Notes: generated by a model not told the origin, from the letters alone. DNA of 64,000 bases from Telopea speciosissima (GCF_018873765.1 NC_057919.1:24840698-24904697), one strand, 5' to 3'; shown: positions 12,744-25,850, numbered from the stretch's first letter. A program made the numbers and translations.

Positions 12744-13714
12744 CAATACTTTGGTTACAATAAATTGTCCCTAATAGAAATACTTTCTAAAGATGATATT
12801 GAAATACTCAGCTATTAGAAAATATAAAATGCCTAGTAGACTTAAAAGGTGTAAAACATGTAGTGGTGATGTAAAAGTCCTCAAAAACAACACTAATATC
12901 CCTTTTTTTTTAAGGATGAGAGCTCATATGTCCTTGTAACACAATAAATAGAGGTGTTTTGCTTGTGTGATGTCATGTAATGTTCCTATTGAATTATGTG
13001 AGATGTTTTTCTTCCCCCATCCTTTGGGTTAATTCATGTAAATTATTTTTTAATGTTTTATGCTTGCAATTAAAAATTTTAATAAAAATCATCAGAAAAA
13101 TATTACAAATAATAATAGGAAGAGGATTTTCTAAGCTAATATTGTTATGGAGAACCCACCAACCAAGGGATGGATTATTGTTCATCAATAAGGGGTCAGA
13201 AAAGAGAGGGTTTCAAGAGGAGAGAGGAGTTGTTGCTTAGTTAAGATGTCAGGGTGGGAACAAATTTCTATACCAGACCAATGGCAGTATAAAGAATGAT
13301 ATCATGAACAAGAAAGACAGTGTTATGTGGAGCCACATCTCATTATATAAGAAGGTGCACACTGGAATTGCACTTGAACTCCATGCGTTTATTTTTCCCA
13401 TAAAAATAATAGTCTGACAAAAACATTCATAAATTATAACCTTTTTTTCTCCCTTAGAATCCTGTAATAGTCCTGACTCAGTTTTTTAACCTCTCCAACA
13501 TCACCACAAACTTTACCCAAGACTTTAAGGATTCTTCCATATCTATCGATGCTAACTGTTACATATCGTACGGTATCTAATTTTTTTTTGTTGGCATTAG
13601 TACATGTAAGAAACCGTATCCGTTATATATAATAATTGAACCGTTATATATAATAATTGAATGCACTTGCCTTATCGTACCTTGTTCTCCTTTTCATACA
13701 TGATATATTTTACA
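12744..13714. other. Intergenic AT-rich DNA, no gene seen
   Basis: A short direct repeat, CCGTTATATATAATAATTGA, occurs twice near 13620-13660. No coding or RNA feature can be supported. Confidence 0.55.
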
Positions 13715-13972
13715 TATTATTTGGGGAAATTTACACATACCACCCCTGAGGTTTGACGAAAGAATATTTTCACCCCTCAGTTTTGGAAAATTCTGCGTAC
13801 CCCCCTGAGGTTTGCAAATGGTAACAAATAAGCTCATTCCGTCAGTCCATGACTAACACTGTTAAAAATTAGACTTGAATTGACGGAATTGCCCTTCTCT
13901 AAGAAGAACCCAAAAAAAAAAAAGGTGAATGGACAAAATTACCCTTACAAAGGGAAAAAAAGAAAAAAAACC

Positions 13973-14015
13973 TGCAACTCATCCTCCCCAATCGAATTGG
14001 GGAAGATGAGTTGCA
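13973..14015. repeat. Palindrome (hairpin) inside the left arm
   Basis: A 43-nt self-complementary sequence: TGCAACTCATCCTCCCCAAT is answered by ATTGGGGAAGATGAGTTGCA around a short centre, with one mismatch. The same palindrome recurs at 15197. Confidence 0.9.
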
Positions 14016-15196
14016 AGTTTCAAAACCATAAGGGTTTTTCTTTTGTTTCTGTAATTATGATTAAGAGAAATAAAAGGACAAACCCCTTCGATTGAACCCA
14101 TTTGCCCTCTCTCCATTTGCAATCCTCCCTGCAAAACACTTCGATTGAACACATTTCGGCAATCTCTCAACCGGAAACACATATTTCACCAGAGAATGCA
14201 GAACTACAGCAAAAATTGATGAAATCAAAACACCACGTTGATCCACTTAAAACTGAATATGTTCAAGGAGCTCCCACGATTTAGGGCTTTAAAGAACCAG
14301 AGAAATTTTTCTCTTTTTCAAAACCAACAAAGTGTTCTAAACCAAAGAAGAGAACCCTTCTCAAATTGATAAAAACATCTAGAACCCTAAGTTTCTGATA
14401 TTACTACTAGTCTTTAAGGTTTTTATTCACAAAACAACAAATAAATTTGAATAAATGAAATAAATAAGCAGTTGAAGACGTTACAACTTGCAAGAACATG
14501 GTTTGTAACTAAATGAGTGGAGCATTTGAAGACAGAAGAAGAGAGACCCAGAGCAGGAAACACAATCAAGAAGAAGGATCGGCCCTGGTCTGCGTTGTGC
14601 TTACAACTTGCAAAAACATGTTTGTATTTCGGCTTTTCTTTTGTATTAGAGAGGTTGTGACGAAGAAGAAAGAAAGAGTTGCAGAGGCGAAGGAAAAGGA
14701 AGGAAATGGTATGAGGAGATTTGATTTTTGTGTGTTTAGTTCATGAATTGGAATATGCATTTGGGGCAGACCCAAAGTGATTACCGTTGATTTCAATTTC
14801 AGAAATTCGTAGTCCAAAGACCACTTGATTTCTAGAGCTGTGGTGTTTTGGATCGTTCTAGCAGACCTAGGCGACACCAAATCTGTAGATTTCAAGCTGT
14901 TTGAGACGGTTCCAGAGGCTGCAATTCGATTTCCCCTCATCTTCCCCAAACTTTTAGGGTTTGAAAAAGGGGAAGATGAGTTGGGCTTTCTTCTTGGGAA
15001 TCATGAGGAGCATATCCTAGAATTTTCAATAGAAAATAGATTATTTCAAAGCACACTAAGGAATGGTTCTCAAACTTTGTGAAATACAAGTGCCTTTGTG
15101 CTTACACTCCGATGGAGAATGAGCAGATTCTTCAAACTTTTTTTTTTTGGAGTTCTTTTAAGGGTAATTGATGAATCAATGAGGCGCTGGGATGGT

Positions 15197-15240
15197 TGCA
15201 ACTCATCTTCCCCAATCGATTTTGGGGAAGATGAGTTGCA
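15197..15240. repeat. Palindrome (hairpin) inside the right arm
   Basis: A 44-nt self-complementary sequence opening TGCAACTCATCTTCCCCAA and closing with its complement. It is a near-copy of the palindrome at 13973, placed symmetrically inside the opposite arm of the same TIR element. Confidence 0.9.
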
Positions 15241-15619
15241 GGCTTTGGTGTTTTTTTTTTTTTTTTTTTTTGGTTTCTTCTTAGAAGGGCAATTTCGTCA
15301 ATTCAAGTCTAAGTTTTAACAGTGTTAGTCATGAATTGACGAAATGGGTTTATTTGTTACCGTTTGCAAACCTCAGGGGGATACGTAGAATTTTTCAAAA
15401 CTGGGGGGTGAAAATATCCATTCGTCAAACCTCAGGGGTGGTATGTGTAAATTTCCCTATTATTTATTGGACCGAGTTTTCCTTAAGCCATGATGAATAG
15501 AAATCCATTCATTGTGGGACTTTAGATGCGCACAAGATGGTTTTCGAATTTAGGATGAGCTCGGGTTCCAACCTTATAGCCCTAATTTTTTTTTAATAAA
15601 AGAAAATTATATATATTAC

Positions 15620-17385
15620 AAAGAGAAAATATTTATAAAAGAATTAGGATAGTCCATATCACTTCCCATAGTGGCCTATATGGAAAGATCTTGTAGGAAG
15701 CTAACTATAAGAGTATATTAACATAACGATAGTTAAATAGTTCCAAAATATATTAACATGATCTGGAGAGCTACAGTAGAGGTGTAAGTCTTTTGAAGTG
15801 CACTACACTTTCGCTGGCAGATGTCCTGTTCTAATTGTCGCCTTCCATCATTCAAAAAGTCCAAAAAACTTTGTTTCTTTTGGATCTATAATTAGATGGG
15901 TACCTGCAGTTGTTAGAGTAGGGTGACCATCTATCAAAAAGCAAAATACCCAACCGGATAAACCTACATGTGGGTTAGAAAATGCCTGCACATATTAAAA
16001 TAGGACAATAAACATCAATGTTAGGTGTAGGGTGAGATACATTAGAAAAAATAATAATATCTGAGATACGAGGAAGGGAGACAGAAGACCGGGCTGTGGG
16101 AGAGTAATGTTTAAGTCATTGAGCCTTTTAGATACATTCTACAAAATAAAATGAGGGCTAGCTCTTGTTGATCCATGAACCACATTGTTCCAAATTGCCC
16201 AAATATAGTTACACTCTAAGTTCCATGAACCACAATCTTCCCAATGGTTCTGAAAAAAACCATTGGGAAGATAGTTTATCCATTGTGCTGGACAGAAACA
16301 GGGAAACACACAATCGAGCTAGAGAGGGCAAGAGAGAAGCTCTGTTCTCAATCTAAGAGGGGCAGATACCCAAATACGCTTAGTCCAATCACAATATTTT
16401 CCTTGGGCCTAGTTGCCCTTCCTAAGGAACCTAAAAATAATAAGTTCTGGCAGGGTGCATATGCAAGAAAAAGATGCCACATGGACTTATTACAAGATCC
16501 ACATAGAACACAAGTAGAATCGATCACCATCCATTTTGAGATCTCAACTTTGATAGGTAGTCCTGCATTAAAGACACGCCAAAAATAATTTAAAATTTCA
16601 GATGTAATTTGAGTTTCCTGAAAAAAACATCACCATTTAACTAGGGTGGGGTTGTAATGTTTATTTTAAATAAACTTTGCCGCCAATTTTATGGAGAAAC
16701 TTCCAGATTTAGATAGAGAACATCTCCATTGGTCATCATTATCTGAAATACTGATCTGCAGAATTTCATTAATGAATACAGTGGGGAACGATAGAGAGAG
16801 TAAATCGGAATTCCATTAGGGAATGATACAAGTTTATCAACCGATGGAGAAGAAGAAACCTGATATATGGGAAGTTCCAGAAAACAATTCTAGAATGGAC
16901 TTGATAGTTAAAATGTCATCATCAGTGGCCCTGCGTGCAAAAGATAAAGATATCATCTGCAGAGAAAAGATCTCAGGGGCTCCTCTAGCGACCTTAATCC
17001 CTTAGAAAGAATCAAGGTCTCTGTAGGTTGCAAATAGTCTAGAAAGTACTTCCATGGCTAGTAAAACGGGGTAAGGACTTAAGGGACAATCTTGGTGTAA
17101 GCCTCGTTCAGGTTTAATGTAACCAAAAGGATTACCTTCAATATTGAAGGAGAAGGATGAAGTAGTCATGAGGGTATGGATAAGAGATATCCAATTTGGA
17201 GAAAAAACCAGATATTTGAATACATTACAAATCAAAAACCATTCCACCCGATCGTACGCCTTAGTCATGTCAATTTTAATAGTCACATACTTTGTTTGAC
17301 CTTTTTTCCTTTTGAGATAATGAAATATTTCATGGGCAGTTATGACATTATCAAAAATTTGTCTTCCGGATAAGAAAATCAAAAT
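15620..17385 (-). pseudogene. L1-type LINE remnant with reverse transcriptase core
   Basis: The minus-strand frame at 17382-17002 matches the reverse transcriptase palm: GRQIFDNVITAHEIFHYLKR, IKIDMTKAYDRVEW (first catalytic Asp), FNIEGNPFGYIKPERGLHQD and CPLSPYPVLLAMEVLSRLF. Downstream, the second catalytic box appears as LFSADDIFIFC near 16950 but is out of frame with the preceding part. A zinc-finger piece follows near 16520 (CVLCGSCNKSMWHLFLAYA). Much of the region between the ADD box and the zinc finger is missing. Frameshifts, stops and deletions make it non-functional. Confidence 0.8.
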
Positions 17386-18430
17386 TTTATACCCATCTTC
17401 GATACTGATATTTTATACCTTAATTGTACCGTAATTGTTTGGTTGTAATCTGTAATTTGACATTTTATTCTCCTCACCTTGATTCTTTTATAAGATTTTG
17501 CGATCCACCCAAACCAATCATATCTCAGAAAAATAAATTAATTTTTTTAATTTATATTTATTAAATTTTAATATCTAATATTTTTTAACCGCCACATATA
17601 ACATATGATACGGTCAAAAATGATTTTTTGTATGGTAATACTGATTTGTATCGATATCGATATCGATATCGATTGGATAAGACTAAGGGTGTCAAATCCT
17701 AGCTCGAATCGTTAAGACCGACTGAAGTCGATCAAAAAAACCCTAGACCGAACCGTTCCTTATTGGCTTGGTTTTGGATTGTGGTATGATGGGATCAGTT
17801 GAAAATCAAACCGCTCCAGATCGATCGATAACAAATTGAAAATCGAACCGAATGAAACCGATAAAAAAATAATGAGTATAAGGTTATGAATAATTGAATT
17901 GATTTCAATATTAGTAAGCAAATTTATGGTTGTAAGGGAAATTGTTATAAATCAACGAGTATGCGGTTATGACAATAGGGAAATTGATTTGTAGCAATGC
18001 TTGTTCCATTGATTTCCTTTTTAAGTGTGGGGCTAATGACATATTTTATGTAGATGAAAAGAGAAAGAGAAAAAAATAGGCACAAATCGAACCCAACTTG
18101 TAGAAAAAAACCCGATATTGAATCGAATTCAAACCGCTATCAATCTGTTATTATAAACTAAAATGACATAAAATCAAACTGCACCAAAACTGAAACCAAA
18201 AAATCCTTATTGATTCGATTTTGATTTCCCTAAAAACACACCGAAACAAAAAAAAAATGGGACCGAACCGATAAGACGGTGAACCTCTTATCAGAACTTT
18301 TAATTTCGTCGTCTCCATTGAGGTAATTTGAAGTCAAAATCTTTCTAGATTGTTAGAGAGAGTCTACACTGGGTCTTGGGCTTTGTCCCTTGGGACCAAT
18401 TACTCCATGACACCTGGGCCAGTGGGCTTT
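17386..18430. other. Intergenic repeat-rich DNA
   Basis: A short GATATC tandem array lies at 17650-17673. From 17684 (TAAGGGTGTCAAATC) to about 18290 the DNA is full of ACCGAAC/CCGATAAG motifs, as in some hAT-type non-autonomous elements. A matching right end is only approximate and no target duplication was found. No gene is seen. Confidence 0.4.
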
Positions 18431-18803
18431 CTCAGTTATGCCGTGTTTGGGCAGCGGTTTTAAGGTAGCGGTTTTCCTCATCGTCCACCGGTTTTAAAAA
18501 CCGCTTACGCCTCTTTCCACTTGAGAGATTCCGTTTCTGGATTCTTGTTTCTGGAACATTAAATAGAAATCGGACGCGTGGACTTTTTTAATGTCGTTTG
18601 GTACCAGAGAAAACCAAAAACCCCGGAGAACATAAAATAGAGTACCTGCGAAACTGAAAGGCAAGTCTTTCCGCATCTGGTCTATAATTTAGAACGCAGC
18701 TAAAGTTTAGCTTTTCCCATTCTAATTTTACCATTTGGCCAACTCTTCTTCTTCTCTTGTAAATTCCAATTCAAACTCCAACATTACCGCTTGAGGAAGC
18801 TTC
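18431..18803 (+). promoter_or_regulatory. 5' flank and likely leader of the PFK gene
   Basis: A segment with the inverted motif AGCGGTTTT / AAAACCGCT lies at 18455-18507, followed by pyrimidine-rich DNA with TTCTTCTTCTC just before the start codon. This is typical of a plant 5' UTR. The exact transcription start cannot be placed. Confidence 0.4.
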
Positions 18804-20799
18804 ATGGGTTTCACCTGCAAATTGGAACCGAAGATCGTCACCGGAGATGGCGGATATGTTCTCGAAGATGTTCCTCACTTGTGTGATTACATCCCCGATC
18901 TCCCTGTACTGTTTTCCATCTCTCTTTCTATCTTTTTCTATCTAATCTGTGATTGATCGATCTATTCATTGATTTTTGAACTTACTTTGATTCTGTAAAT
19001 GCTTCACTTCTTCACTATTATTGTTCATTGTTGTCAAGATTATTCTTTTCATTAAAAAATTATTCCTTTTGATTGATTTATTATGACTATTAATGTAAGG
19101 TTTTGGTTGAACTCGTAGATTTTAGGATTTTGGTCCCCTTTTTTTCCTCCCTTGGGACAGAAGTTTTGAGATCACAGGGAACATGTCAAGATTATTCTTT
19201 TCATTAAAAAATTATTCCTTTTGATTGATTTACTATGACTATTAATGTAAGGTTTTGGTTGAACTCGTAGATTTTAGGATTTTGGTCCCTTTTTTTCCTC
19301 CCTTGGGACAGAAGTTTTGAGATCACAGGGAACATGAACCTTAAAGTGAAAAGTTTAGAGTTTTGCTTCAGTTTAACAACTTTCACTCCCCCATTTCCCT
19401 CTTTTCTATTTCATCGCAAGCTTGAGACTTTGGAAATAGAACTTGTTTAACGGAATTCTCAACTTGCTTATTGGACAAGTTTCATCATGTTTCCATTAAG
19501 TAGTCTCATTTGAATATTCAAGTTGTTGATCATATTTTAAAGTCCTCTTTGCTAGCATGATTTTCTTGCATTCTTATTTGGGTATTAAAATTGTTCCTAT
19601 TTCCTGAATGATAATCCGCACAATTTCTTTTTCCTAGCTTGGAGGACTGAATGTTTGAATGGATCATACTCCGTTTTTTGCTTTGGGAACTAAGGAAATG
19701 TTCATAATCTTTTATTCGTACCTTTTCTCTGACAGACTTATCACAATCCATTGCAAGACAATCCTGCATACTCGGTTGTTAAGTAAGCCTCTTACATTTT
19801 CTTCCAAGCTAATTTCTTTTGCTTCTTGTTCAACATTTTTTCTTTTGCTTTTGAATGATCATTGTTGAAAGTGATGATTCATCAAAAATAATTAAGCCTC
19901 TTACATTTTCTTTCAAGCTAATTTCTTTTGCTTCTTGTTCTACATTTTTTCATTTGCTTTTGAATGATCTTTCTTGAAAGTGATGATTCATTAAAAATAG
20001 TTTCTCTGTTCAACAGGCAATACTTTGTTAACGTGGACGATACTGTTAAACAGAAGGTGAATCTCATTCTCATCATTGGTCAATTTTTTTTAAGTCTCTC
20101 TCTCTCCCTCCCTCCAAATCTTTGTTTTTCATCGACAGATCTTTTTTGGTTATAGTTGTATGCATGAATTATCTGTTGCCTGTTTATGTATGAGAAATTT
20201 CAAATATTTATTACGCACAAGCTTGTCTGATCGCGATGCTCATGGGCACAGAGACATTAATATTTTTTCTGCCCTGAGGTAAGAGTTAGTTTTCTGCTAG
20301 GGGTGGGAGGTTGAATCTCGTATGGATTAGAGATATGGTATGTTGACCAAATGGCTTTGATTGTGTTTTACTCATTTAAAATTTTCTGTTATGCAGGTTG
20401 TAGTTCACAAGGATGATCCAAGAGGAACACATTTTCGACGTGCTGGACCACGTCAAAAGGTATGCCTTGTTTAGTAACAGTTACCTAGATTTAACAATAA
20501 GTATCTTGTTCACTCATATACATGCAATTCAAAATAACGAAACATATCATTACTGATACTCTCTTCAATTGTTCAGGTGTATTTTGAGTCCGATGAAGTG
20601 CATGCTTGTATAGTAACATGTGGTGGTCTTTGCCCTGGGCTTAATACAGTGATTAGGGAAATAGTGTGTGGCCTTTACCACATGTATGGTGTCAACAAAG
20701 TACTTGGGATAGAGGTGAGTCATTGCATTTTTAGTATTTCTCTCTTCCACCGCTTGTGCTCTTACATTGTTCAATGAGCATAGTTTATCCTGAATACTG

Positions 20800-20833
<34 letters not shown>

Positions 20834-23800
20834 TATTAAGCACTTCATTAAGTGAATGAAACCTTACATTGCTTGCCATGAGGATTTGAAGTCCAAAAAT
20901 TACAGTTGGATATGTGTCTTTCTTGAAAGTTAAATTTTGGACACATGCACATGGTCTTTCAATCTGATTAGCCACACATATGCATGTAAAAATAGCATGG
21001 TTTTTTGTAACTGGCTCAGTTACCAGCCAGGTGCCTTCACAATGTTTATGTTGTAATAAATGTTGTGCATTATCTATTAAACACCCTAATATAGGAAGCT
21101 AGAAATAAGCATTATCGTAGAGTTGTTACTTTTTCTTCTTCTTCTTGTTGCCTAAAATACCTATTTGAAGTATTATCAAGCTGGATTTAAACTCATATCT
21201 ATGTTATTTACTAGCGTTTGAACTAAAAGTAGATGCTTTGCCTTGCCTTGGAGAACATATATATTTTAATGGCCCATCTTCATCATTGCCAGATATACTT
21301 TTGTGGCTTCAATCACTGAATGGTTGTATTCAACTAATGGGAGTGTTGCCATATGTAGGGAGGATACAGTGGCTTCTACTCTCGAAATACTGTTCCTTTA
21401 ACACCAAAATTTGTCAATGACATACATAAACGTGGTGGCACTATCCTTGGAACATCACGAGGAGGCCATGATACATCAAAGATTGTGGACAGCATTCAGG
21501 ACCGTGGCATTAATCAGGTACATGGAGGATATGATTCTATTATTGTATACACTTATTGGTTTCTTCATTCACGAGGATCAATACTTTTCATATGTGCTAC
21601 TTCTTTTTCACAGGAATATGTGTTGGATTTTTGGTTGATACCTTTCTGTTTTCCAGGTGTATATAATTGGAGGAGATGGGACTCAAAGGGGGGCAGCTGT
21701 TATTTTTGAGGTAATTCTTTTTTGATAAACTGGAAATTTCATCTGCCATCGGCTTGAAAGGTGCCCTATATCAATGCTCGAATTTTCGCTAGTTTCCCAA
21801 TTTTAAGAACAGGTAGGCTCACTTTGTGAGGATCTTGGCCCTCTTGGCATATGTGACCTAACTTGTAAAGGATAGAAGGGAAAGTACTTTATTTTTTGTG
21901 GGCAGGGGTTTTTTTTTTATTGTCTAACATCCCTGTTCTCTGCAACATAGGAAATTAAAAGGCGTGGTCTCAAAGTTGCAGTTGCTGGAATCCCAAAGAC
22001 AATTGATAATGACATAGCGGTACTTCTCTTGCCAATTGATGGTTGACAAGCTATGAAGTAAGAAATTTATTCTTACAGGTCTCTTTATGATCATCATCAT
22101 TGACAGTGGTGGATATTTTTATTTTGATTCAGGTTATTGACAAGTCCTTTGGTTTTGACACTGCGGTTGAAGAAGCTCAGCGTGCCATTAATGCGGCACA
22201 TGTTGAAGCTGAAAGTATTGAGAATGGTGTAGGTGTTGTGAAGTTGATGGGTCGCTATAGTGGTGAGTTTTGATAAATGATATTTTCATCTACTTTCAAG
22301 TTCAGGAGCACCACAGTCAATATCTCCGATAAACATTATTGTAAGAAAACTCCTAATTGTAGTTAGAGTTGTGGGAGAAAGGGGCTTTTGTGCATAGATC
22401 TCTTGAAAAGATCTCTTGAAGTTGGATGAAATGCCAGTGGACGTTGTTGCAACATTGTTGCTTAAGTAATTCAAAGATTTAGAGCACATAATTATTTTAT
22501 TGAGTTAGGCATATGCACGATTGTACATTTTGTTTATGAGTATGTGGTTTTACTGTTCTTGTTTCCAAAGTTAGCTTACATCCATTTCTACAATTTAACA
22601 TGATTTTATTTGGTACAGGGTTCATTGCAATGTATGCGACTCTTGCCAGCCGAGATGTAGACTGTTGCTTGATACCAGAATCACCATTTTATCTTAAAGG
22701 ACCAGGTGGGCTTTTTGAATATATGGAGAAACATCTTAAAGAATATGGACACATGGTTATCGTGATAGCTGAAGGCGCTGGACAAGATCTTGTTTCTGAA
22801 ACCATACATTCCCAGCAGGATGCTTCAGGAAACAAGTTACTCCAAGATGTTGGTTTGTGGATATCTCAGAATATCAAGGTATGTACTCTGAATCCAATTT
22901 ATTCTGCATAGAAGTTGCTGTTTTATCCTAGCCCCTTTATTCTCAATTTGTGCGGGCATGTACATGATTCTGATCTTAACAACTGTTTCTTGATTAAATA
23001 AGTAGACTGGCTCATATCTTTTTGTTCTTATTGTAGGATCATTTCAAAAAAAGACAAAAGATGCCCATCAATCTCAAATATATAGGTTGGTGACTTTTTG
23101 AGAGTTTTTGTTTCTTTCTTTTACAATGTCTTCTAAAATTATAGTAGCTATGCTCATGAGAGTCTGATGTAATCAAGTTGTGATCTCTGTTGTCTGGCAG
23201 ATCCTACATATATGATCCGTGCCATTCCTAGCAATGCATCCGACAATGTCTACTGCACACTGCTTGCTCATAGTGCCATCCATGGCGCAATGGCTGGGTA
23301 CACAGGCTTTACAGTTGGACCCGTCAATGGCAGACATGCTTACATACCCTTCCATGTGAGTACCACCTTCATAAGCTGAGATGCCTTTCGATTTTGTGTG
23401 TTAATCAGTAATAGGCTTTGCTGCCACTGAGTCATGGGGATGGAAATAACCAAAATTTCTCATATTTCTTTCCATCGCAAACGACCATTTGAAGACTCAC
23501 TACTGGGCTTTCATTAACCTGCTCCATGACCTTCATTAATTATAGCATGAAGTTGGTTGCCTTTACCTTTGGAAAAAGAAGTCTTGTTCTTCTACACCTG
23601 ACCCGTCCCTGTTTCGTTTTGTTCTACATCTGTTTAAAGTTTTATGAAAACACCAGGCATTTCTGGGTTTAAAGATAGTGGCAGGTAAAAAAAGTGAGTT
23701 ACTTTTAGCCAGTAGGCAAGGTCTTCATGGTTCATTCAATGACTTAAGTAAACTTCTGCCACAATATTACTCAATGTCAATAATAGTAGTTAATTGTAAT

Positions 23801-24025
23801 AACCTGAGGTGTTTGATGCAGCGTGTGACGGAGACACAGAACAAGGTTGTGATAACTGACAGGATGTGGGCAAGATTGTTGGCGTCAACGAACCAGCCTA
23901 GCTTCTTGGGTGCAACAGATGTTGGGGAAGCCAAGAAAGAGGAAGAACCACCAACACAACTCTTGGAAGGTGAAAACCATGCGGAGGGAGATGAGAAGTT
24001 GAAGAGCAACGAAAACCATCTGTAG
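18804..24025 (+). CDS. PFK3: ATP-dependent 6-phosphofructokinase, PFK3-like (13 exons)
   Basis: It phosphorylates fructose 6-phosphate with ATP, the committed step of glycolysis. Lack of a transit peptide points to the cytosolic plant clade. Exons: 18804-18905, 19736-19782, 20017-20056, 20397-20459, 20577-20714, 21359-21517, 21657-21710, 21951-22019, 22133-22262, 22619-22878, 23037-23085, 23201-23355, 23822-24025. All junctions are GT..AG and phases close to 489 codons, the usual family length. Motifs in order: CGGLCPGLN (nucleotide loop), [19 protein letters not shown] (the GGDGT form is typical of ATP users), [10 protein letters not shown] (catalytic Asp), [33 protein letters not shown] and [10 protein letters not shown]. 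After TIDNDI comes AVIDKS, where plant relatives usually have Pro or similar. The C-terminus is acidic and variable. The start is the first ATG of a frame that fits the family N-terminus. No disruption was found. Confidence 0.96.
19032..19336 (+). repeat. Tandem duplication in PFK intron 1 (152 bp unit)
   Basis: 19032-19183 is repeated at 19184-19336 almost without change (GTCAAGATTATTCTTTTCAT through AGATCACAGGGAACATG). It lies wholly in the intron, so coding is unaffected. Confidence 0.95.
19787..20000 (+). repeat. Tandem duplication in PFK intron 2 (~107 bp unit)
   Basis: AGCCTCTTACATTTTCTT begins both units, at 19787 and 19895. Each runs through TGAAAGTGATGATTCAT to AAAAATA. The second unit ends just before the exon 3 acceptor, so the branch-point and pyrimidine region is present twice. 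Confidence 0.92.
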
Positions 24026-24129
24026 GGACTAGGGACCGGTGACCATTTTTGTGGGGCTGCTTTTGTTTTTCTTCAGGAAGCTGTTCAATTCATCTGCTAT
24101 GCTCCCATTGATTTTTGGTGGGATTGTGA
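24026..24129 (+). other. PFK 3' flank (3' UTR)
   Basis: GT-rich sequence downstream of the stop codon, consistent with a 3' UTR. The segmental duplication boundary lies at about 24130. No clean AATAAA signal was identified. Confidence 0.4.
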
Positions 24130-25701
24130 GTATGTTTTATCAATCTTGCTTTGTAACATTAAAAGAGATCTTTGTACTTGCCTGCACAGGCTTTATCTAA
24201 TTAAGTTATTTATACTTTGTTCTCCATGAGTTTCACTGTGTAGTACTAGATCCAAATATGCAATAATACCATCATTTTAGGGCAAACTTTGGTTGCCCCC
24301 ATCTCTTCTCATTGGGCTCCTGGCGTGAAAGGTGACTGGGAAATTTGGGATTCACGATCGGTTGATTTGGACTGATTTGGGTCTAATACTAGGAAAAGGG
24401 GGGGGGGGGGTGGCGCTGTAATCTGTATATTGGTTCCATAATCTTTCCATTGATTGCCCCGTTTTCTTCCTTTATCAATGAAACCCCACTTTGTTCATTA
24501 GCATGTATTGTGGCTTCACGTCATATCAGCTCATTGCCTTGCTCTTGTACTGGGAGTTTGCTTGCAAATGGGTTCTTAAGCTGAAAAATGCTTCTTCAGA
24601 TTACAATTATAATTGTTGAGGATGAAACACAACATATTCAACTTTCTACTGTAAATTACAAGATCAGATAAGGAGGAAAAGCAACGAATTTTTGCTATGC
24701 AGGCATGGGTCTACTGGGTTGTTCAACCCTTCTCTGGTTAATATGGAGACAATGCTACAGCCTACAGATCTGATCAGCACCTTCAAATTTTGAACATCCA
24801 TCTTAAAATTATTCAGAGGATTCTAGATCTGTTGATCTTGTTTCAGGTGGATGCCCTGAATTTGAGCACACCCAGTGACTTCCGACATCCCGAGTGCTTA
24901 CATTGGATCCAAACGATTGTTACGAAATTTTACGAATAATTTTATCATTTAAGTAGATAGAATTTTCATAAAAAAGAATAGTAAAATACCTTATACTGTT
25001 AATTATTGTAGCCCCACGTCAGTTAAATTAAAATTGCAACATATGGTCACAAATTTTGTCAACCATTTACGACTTCGAAAAGGTACGAGGATAGCAACCC
25101 ACTACCAACACTCCAGTGTTTGTGTTTTTTTTTTTTCTTTTCTTTTAAAGGGAACAACACACTTCAGAGTTAGTTTTAACTAAGACTGTACCCTTGAGGT
25201 GTGACCTTGATGAATAGAAAAAAATTAAATGGCCATGTTGTAGTTACATAAATACATTTGGAAATTAAGTACTCCGGTAACATTTAACCACTTTAGTTAT
25301 TGTTTATGCCTTTAAAATAACATTAAATAGGAGCAATTCTATGAGGACCACCAGTATACTGAGCGGACTACTCCTTTTCCACTTTAGTTATTGTTTATTG
25401 CCTTTCAAATATCATTGAAAATAGAAGCAATTCTATGAGGACCACCAGGTACACCTAAACTGAGCTGACTCCTTACTCTCACCTAATGCTTCACAAGAGG
25501 GGAAAAAAATAAAGGAAAAACTAAGGTGCCTATTCAATTCAGTGGTCAGCTAGGACACATACGGAGATCTTGCGGCCCTCTAAGCATGTTCCCTGTCTAA
25601 TACCTGTGGTGTTACCATGAGAGATGGGAGGTGGGGGGAGAATCATCACACACACACACACATTAAGAATGATACGAATGATAAGAATGATGACATTTGA
25701 A

Positions 25702-25850
25702 CAAGGCTCCCACCACTGTGGGGTCTGGGGAGGGTCATAATGTATGCAGCCTGACCCCTGCTTTTTTGCGGAGAGGCTGTTTCCAGACTCGAACCCGTGA
25801 CCTCTTGGTCACAATGGAGCAACCTTACCGTGGCACCAAGGCCCACCCTC
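25702..25850 (-). mobile_element. Au-type plant SINE
   Basis: The minus strand begins with GGGTGGGCCTTGGTGCCACG and contains ACCAAGAGGTCACGGGTTCG, the tRNA-derived A and B box region typical of Au SINEs. It ends GGGAGCCTTG. It is flanked by a perfect 16 bp target duplication AATGATGACATTTGAA (25686-25701 and 25851-25866). The corresponding place in Aurora copy B lacks it, so it inserted after the segmental duplication or was never in that copy. Confidence 0.93.

Larger units (their letters stand above)
13724..15457. mobile_element. Mutator-like TIR element with ~190 bp inverted repeats
   Basis: The left end starts GGGAAATTTACACATACCAC and the right end is its reverse complement. The two arms stay alignable for about 190 bp (13724-13912 against 15270-15457), with blocks such as CCCCTGAGGTTTG and GACTAACACTGTTAAAA. 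Flanks carry an 8 bp direct repeat TATTATTT (13715-13722 and 15458-15465), or 9 bp with one mismatch, fitting Mutator-like target duplication. No transposase is seen. The interior (14020-15190) holds short open frames on both strands without recognisable domains and may be captured host DNA. Each arm is followed by a near-perfect palindrome. Confidence 0.85.

Noticed and set aside
17684-18290. Complete hAT element
   Set aside because: Only the left terminus is convincing; the right end and target duplication do not match.
24380-24420. G-run as a regulatory quadruplex
   Set aside because: A homopolymer G tract like several others in the window; no evidence of function.
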